From NCBI GenBank assembly GCA_907164885.2, contig OU015503.1:62232720-62296719 (forward strand): DNA of 64,000 bases, written 5' to 3'. Under the pieces are notes generated by a model. It worked only from the letters and a program-made list of their open reading frames with translations, was not told the DNA's origin and made no database searches. Shown here piece after piece: positions 59,448 through 64,000 of the stretch. The DNA comes from Dolomedes plantarius (taxonomy: Eukaryota; Arthropoda; Arachnida; Araneae; Dolomedidae). Within the stretch, counting starts at the first letter, position 1. Each line of letters starts with the position of its first letter. Position numbers and translations under genes: made by a program.

Positions 59448-59829
59448 TCTTGTTAGTGTGTGTCTATTACATAACTATTGAAAGTTATTAGTTAATGTTA
59501 ATTGTAATAATCTTGATTGTAACTGAATACTTGTACTTATGTAATATTTGTTTGTGTATCGTAACATTGTAAATGATTGTAGATATATATGAAAAGTGGA
59601 TATGATTGTATAATGTGAAAAAATTAATTATTTTCGATTGATTCTCAGATGTTCTGTATGTCGAAAGGCGGGACAGTGAATTTATTCAATAGAATGTGCT
59701 TCGTATTCCTTAAAAAACAAGTCTGGCCACCGGTATTTTTTGTATAATATAGTGTATGTATTATTCTACTGTCAGGTAGCATTAATGAAGCTAAGGGCAT
59801 CGTGTTTTTGGAGGGAACAGCGTAAAATG

Positions 59830-60835
59830 CAAACCTTGCAGACCTTTCAAATAGGGCACATTGTTGGAGCGTGTTTAAATTGGAGTGTATGTTACTGCAA
59901 TCCCCTGGCTAATGGATGTTTTTCAAGCTATGGTATAGAAAGTCATGATAACATACAGAGTGCACAGAAAAACATCCTTTGCCAAACAGAATAGTGGACG
60001 AAAGGGAGAGCTGAGTGAAAGAGAAGGACGAGGTATCGAAGCGGATTGTGACATGAAGAAAGAAAGCAATGGCAACCAAAATGACCGAAGAGTTCAATAT
60101 GCATCTGCATGTTCCGGTATCAACCATTAGAGGTAGAAGGGACTTCACAAACAAAACATTTACGGAAGAGTAGCTATTCTCAATCTACTTGTAATAGATG
60201 CCAATACAAAATATCGTCCACAGTGGTGTCATGAGCGCCAATCCTGGTCGAGTAATATGTGGAAAAATGGCATTTGATCCGACGAATCATTGTTCACATT
60301 GTTCCTCGCAACAGGACGTGCGTATGTCTGGAGAACACCTACACAAGCGTCCGATTCTGGCTGTCTCATCTCAATTATCAGTCATGGAGGTAGATCTATC
60401 AGGTTTTGGGATGGCATCTCATGGTTTTCTTCAGGCCCTATTGTAACCCTAAAAGGGAGATTGAATGGGAAGGACTATGTCGAAATTTTAGCTCACTAGT
60501 CCATCCTATTTGGCAAACATTGTTTCTTGCAGGAGATGGCGTTCTCCAGGATGATAATCCTCCTATAAATACAGCTAAATCTATCAAGTATTGGTTTGAA
60601 GAGCTTGAAAAAGAAGTCAAATATCTTATTTTGCACTGTACAATCCCCCTGACTATATATCATCCAACCAGTATGATCTGTATAAGCGGATAGAGCCAGG
60701 TATCGATATCCACCACAGCATCTCTACAAGAACTTTCATGATTTTTCCCTGAAAAATGGTACAATATATTCTTAACCACTATTCATGACTTGTATAATCG
60801 AATTCCAAGGGGAATCAGGTGGTATTGCATAACAA
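59830..60835 (+). pseudogene. Tc1-like transposase of element 6, heavily decayed
   Basis: Fragments in shifting frames: 'TLQTFQIGHIVGACL' (HTH), 'NSGRKGELSERE', 'MFTLFLATGRAYVWRTP' with the expected WSDESS reduced to DPTNH/DESLF-like sequence, 'HGGRSIRFWDGISWF', 'VLQDDNPPINTAKSIKYWFE' (second Asp kept) and 'TIHDLYNRIPRGIRW'. The Glu block is not legible. At least five frame changes. It is closest in pattern to Tc1 element 2 (shared 'WRTP' and 'DDN.PI.TA' patterns). Confidence 0.8.
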
Positions 60836-60911
60836 AGGTGATCTTGCACCGTATTAATAAAGGTTTTCATGATGTTTCTTAGTGTTTCCATTATTTTGAT
60901 AACCATTTGTG

Positions 60912-60925
60912 TATATATATATACT
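60912..60925. repeat. Short (TA)n
   Basis: Abuts the right end of Tc1 element 6. Confidence 0.8.
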
Positions 60926-61340
60926 CCCGAACAATAACGTTTACCTTCGCACGTGGAAATTCCAGGAAACCACCTCACACGCGGCTTGTGCACTTAATCG
61001 ATTTAAATTACCTTTGCTGACACAGCCACAGACAGTCGATCTTAGCGACATAAAAGTCTGGAAGCGCTAACGACAGTTCGCTAGAACGGTAAGCCGGTCC
61101 ACAAAGTGGAGCCTCAGTCCGGAAGCACCTAGTCAATTGGGAATGTAACTGAACAAAGAAGAATTCGTTTTCTGGACCCTTCGAGAATTTTCGGTGGAGG
61201 TGTACATAAGCCGCCAAACGCAGGTGAAAAGAGAGGAGTTGAAGCCGAGGCAAGAGATGTCGTCGAATTGCTGACCGGGCCTAGAGGGACTGGAATGAGA
61301 GCAGCCACGACTCAAGACTCACCTCCCTCGTCTATACCGT
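60926..61340. other. Unassigned GC-richer tract
   Basis: Minus-strand ORFs (61008-61315) overlap each other and show no domain. Composition and a following AT-rich stretch recall an LTR, but no partner or ends are found. Confidence 0.3.
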
Positions 61341-63033
61341 TATGAACCCGAGAATTTAATATTTATTATGTAAATAGCCTGCATTTAGTCGAGATATGCA
61401 ATTAAAGCTTGAAAATACAAAAAAGGTTGGCAGTCATTTTATTAAGGCGAAGTCCTTACAGTCATAAAACTGTAATAAATATTAAGTATCCGGATAAAAA
61501 TGAAAAAAAGTATGAATGTTCAGCATTGCTTCACCTTTCTGTCAAAATATGGCAGCACCTGTCAAAATTGATTTGCTTTATGTTTAAAAATTATATTCAT
61601 TATGTATTAGAAATAACAACTTAAAGATTAATGTTTAAATTGGTAAATTACTTTTTTGATTTTTAAGAATTTTTGGAATAGTTTGTTTATAAATCTATTG
61701 CTTTAAACTTAATGGAATTTTTCTTATTTTATCTCTTCATTGTGAAAAGACTGATACATTTTGGGCAATTTTTTGCTTCGGATGGTGTTCTTTTAGTTGT
61801 TCTGCAAGTCAATGTGCTGATTCCCTTGAAAACGCTTTTTGCTATTCTATGTTATCCTATTCCTTCATTTTTTGAGAAATTCCAATTATTTTTTAAAAAT
61901 CGGAACATCCAGGTTTTTGATAAAATCACATTATGACATTTTATTAAAACGCATTTATGGCAAAAACCTAAAGGATTTCCTTAAACTATTCAACCACGCC
62001 ATATTTGGTAAGTGAATTCTAAGCATATTATTGAAAATTAATTCCCATTGCATCGCAGTTGTATTATTATAAATTCCATTAGTAAAATAAATCTTATATA
62101 ACTAATTGGAAAGTTTTGTGTATTGTTCTTTTTATTTTTCTGTATTCTTAAATATTCTTAATGATCGTAAAATGAGTTTAAAAGACGTGGAGGCTGCAGT
62201 TCAAAAAAACCTGATATAACGTTTCATTTATAAGTGAAAAATGTACCACTGAATTACAATTCACTTTCGGATGTACCTTTTCCAAACGTTGTCAACTGGG
62301 TGCTTGACAGAAACCCTTTTTGCAAAGAAAACTATTTTAAACCTAACTTAGTGGGATCATCGGTAACTAAAGAAAACTCTAATCTGATATCATGCTGAAA
62401 AGGGAAATTGAAACATATCCGCCCGAACATATCTCCATGCCTTCTAGGCGGTGATACCATCATATCTACCCGGAAATTCCTGCAACCGATAAGTCACGGT
62501 GTGCTGACCTTATAAACGCGGACATAATGCTATTGTAAATGAAGATTCGATAGTACATTATGCGGAAATATAAGCAATTTTTCACTGTTTCTTAAAAGCT
62601 ATAGGTAAAGAATTTTACAACGATGTTGGATATAATTAATGTTACAGGTATAAACAAGAGTAGTTCGAGATGTTTACATACCGTATTATTACTTTACATA
62701 ACGCTTTACGTTATCTCATCCTAAGTCAAGAGGACATGAGATTCTTGTTAGTGTAAAATGTACTCTTAACTCTATTGTCTAAGAGCGAAATGTACTGGTG
62801 GTAAATGTTACCAAAGCTTTCGCTCCATGCATGTCGTATAATAAATGTCAAATAGATCTTATTTCTAGTCAACGAGGTGAACAAAATAACTACCAAATAT
62901 CCCCCTTAGCTGTACAAACAGGCTGTTACCAGTTATCGCATAATAAACGGTTGCGTCTAAGAACTTTTATATTTTTCCATAATTTATATTTATTTTTTTC
63001 TGAACTAACGTTTTGTACTGTATTTGAGCATTA
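61341..63033. other. Unannotated AT-rich region
   Basis: Several 60-80 codon ORFs (61409-61624, 61712-61936, 62798-63034) without recognisable motifs. No repeat family seen. Confidence 0.4.
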
Positions 63034-63563
63034 GATTTCAATAGGTGGCCCTTTGACAATAATTTCGAGAATTTTAGCACAAATTTGTCGATTATTGGAT
63101 CCATTTTCGCTGTAAAGAGGACCATTCACCTAGGTGGCGTTGTTGTCGAGTTAAGGAAAGGGTATATAAGCATGGCGACATTGGCTCCAAAGATGCATCC
63201 ATTCATTTGTCAGTTGGAGATCAGCTGATATGCGTGAACTGATAGGCCTGTTATTGTGCTGTGTGTACTGTGCCAAATTAGAAGTGTTTTGATGATTTTA
63301 GGTGCAGTCTAAAGTGACTACGTAATACTTGTGATCTGTTTAAGAATGTGAAGAAAATAAACTTGTGTTTCTGTTATATAGAGTTCCCATCCAGAAACAT
63401 CATCGAACGAAACGCAACAGTTTTGAAACGAAGACGATTGATAGAAAACTATATTTTAACGCTGGATCGGTATGGCTGTCATAATGAAACCTTGCATAAA
63501 AACTGTGACTGAAACTTACAATAACCTTCTGAAACTTTACCCAGTGTACGTGTGAGGGTGTTT

Positions 63564-63568
<5 letters not shown>
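63034..63568 (+). other. Possible LTR or promoter region
   Basis: 'GGGTATATAAGCATGGC' at 63161 is a good TATA-box context, followed ~190 bp later by 'GAAAATAAACTTGTG' (63353), a polyadenylation-like signal. That order would suit an LTR, but no second copy, ends or coding body are in the window. Confidence 0.3.

Positions 63569-63623
<55 letters not shown>
63569..63623. repeat. (TA)n microsatellite
   Basis: Abuts the Tc1 terminus. Confidence 0.95.
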
Positions 63624-63628
<5 letters not shown>

Positions 63629-64000
63629 TCAAGAGCCAAAACATTATGACCACCTGTCAATGACGAGTTGGCCTACCTTTGGCGCGCAACACAACTTCAA
63701 CCCGCCTTGGCATGGATGCCACAAGTCCTTGGTAGTTGGCCGGAGACAGATTGTACCAGATGTTTAAGCAACGGTCACGCAAATCCGAGATATTGCGAAT
63801 TCGTGGTCTTTGAACTCTGAGCTGCCGTCCCATGACATCCCAAATGTGTTCTATCGGATTAAGATCCGGTGAGTTAGGCGGCCAGGACATTAACTGGAAT
63901 TCATCATCATGTTTCTGGAACCACTCCAACACAATTTTAGCCTTGTGACACGGGGCGTTGTCCTGTTGGAACATTCCATTTCCAGCTGGAAAAACACAGG
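63624..64000 (-). mobile_element. Tc1-like element 7, cut by window edge
   Basis: Starts 'CACACTCAAGAGCCAAAACA' after TA and encodes the end of a transposase on the minus strand. The other TIR lies outside the window. Confidence 0.88.
63657..64000 (-). CDS. Tc1-like transposase, C-terminal part (partial, open)
   Basis: The frame is open from the window edge ('CVFPAGNGMFQQDNAPCHKA') to the stop at 63657, about 113 codons. The second Asp (FQQDNAPCH) and the Glu (SPDLNPIEHIWD) are present, 36 residues apart as in elements 2 and 3, and the C-terminus 'SMPRRVEVVLRAKGRPTRH' is complete. No lesion in the visible part, in contrast with the other Tc1 genes here. The N-terminus and first Asp are outside, so integrity cannot be judged; the ATG at 63974 is internal. 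Confidence 0.9.
   Translation of the reverse strand, partial: CVFPAGNGMFQQDNAPCHKAKIVLEWFQKHDDEFQLMSWPPNSPDLNPIEHIWDVMGRQLRVQRPRIRNISDLRDRCLNIWYNLSPANYQGLVASMPRRVEVVLRAKGRPTRH

Larger units (their letters stand above)
56883..59708 (+). mobile_element. LINE (R1/I/Jockey-like) inserted in Tc1 element 6
   Basis: A 17-nt target duplication, GAATGTGCTTCGTGTTC at 56883-56899 and GAATGTGCTTCGTATTC at 59692-59708 (one mismatch), brackets a 5'-truncated LINE. It starts within reverse transcriptase and keeps its RNase H and zinc-knuckle C-terminus. It is itself interrupted at 58416-59160. No poly(A) tail is obvious. Confidence 0.88.
56832..60911 (+). mobile_element. Tc1-like element 6, split by a LINE
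   Basis: TIR 'GGTTATCAAAATAATGGAAA' + CAC occurs at both ends in inverse orientation; TA flanks. The left TIR and ~70 bp are separated from the rest by the LINE at 56900-59691. Confidence 0.88.

Overview
The window is eukaryotic. It holds no rRNA gene, no operon and no host gene I could recognise. It is a dense graveyard of transposable elements separated by long (TA)n and compound (TA)n/(TG)n microsatellites. The mix of Tc1/mariner, pogo/Tigger, piggyBac-like, Kolobok-like (TTAA), Helitron, Ty3/Gypsy, R1/I/Jockey-type LINE and tRNA-derived SINE elements, the low GC content and the DUF4817-type mariner relatives fit an arthropod. An arachnid is plausible, but this is inferred from family resemblance only.

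Layout. 0-4.3 kb: a mariner-like ORF, a dispersed repeat and a long-inverted-repeat element. 4.3-9.8 kb: two decayed Tc1 elements around a Helitron that carries five 251-bp tandem copies of its own 5' end. 9.8-14.7 kb: dispersed repeats, a second Helitron with a foldback element inside it, and a third Tc1. 14.7-19.2 kb: an unexplained GC-richer tract, then a piggyBac-like element hosting a tRNA-SINE (with an 11-copy, 65-bp minisatellite) and a mariner derivative. 19.2-26.7 kb: a pogo/Tigger deletion derivative and a Tc1 split by a young Ty3/Gypsy element. 26.7-38.2 kb: SINE-like and other dispersed repeats, a very decayed Gypsy, an ancient diverged array and two deletion derivatives of DNA transposons. 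38.2-43.6 kb: a second Ty3/Gypsy element with an uninterrupted 1404-residue gag-pol ORF and almost identical LTRs. 43.7-54 kb: a MITE, a Kolobok-like element, a Tigger pseudogene, long-inverted-repeat MITEs and another Tc1. 54-64 kb: a third Helitron, a triple nest (TTAA MITE in LINE in Tc1), little-annotated sequence, and a Tc1 cut by the window edge.

The elements do not form a pathway. Their relations are historical, recorded as nested insertions. The clearest are GGTG-flanked Gypsy in Tc1, TTAA-flanked MITE in a LINE reading frame, and a 17-nt target duplication of that LINE in a Tc1. The only element that looks coding-competent throughout is the Gypsy at 38246-43601. Most TE termini lie directly against TA microsatellites, the strongest window-wide pattern.
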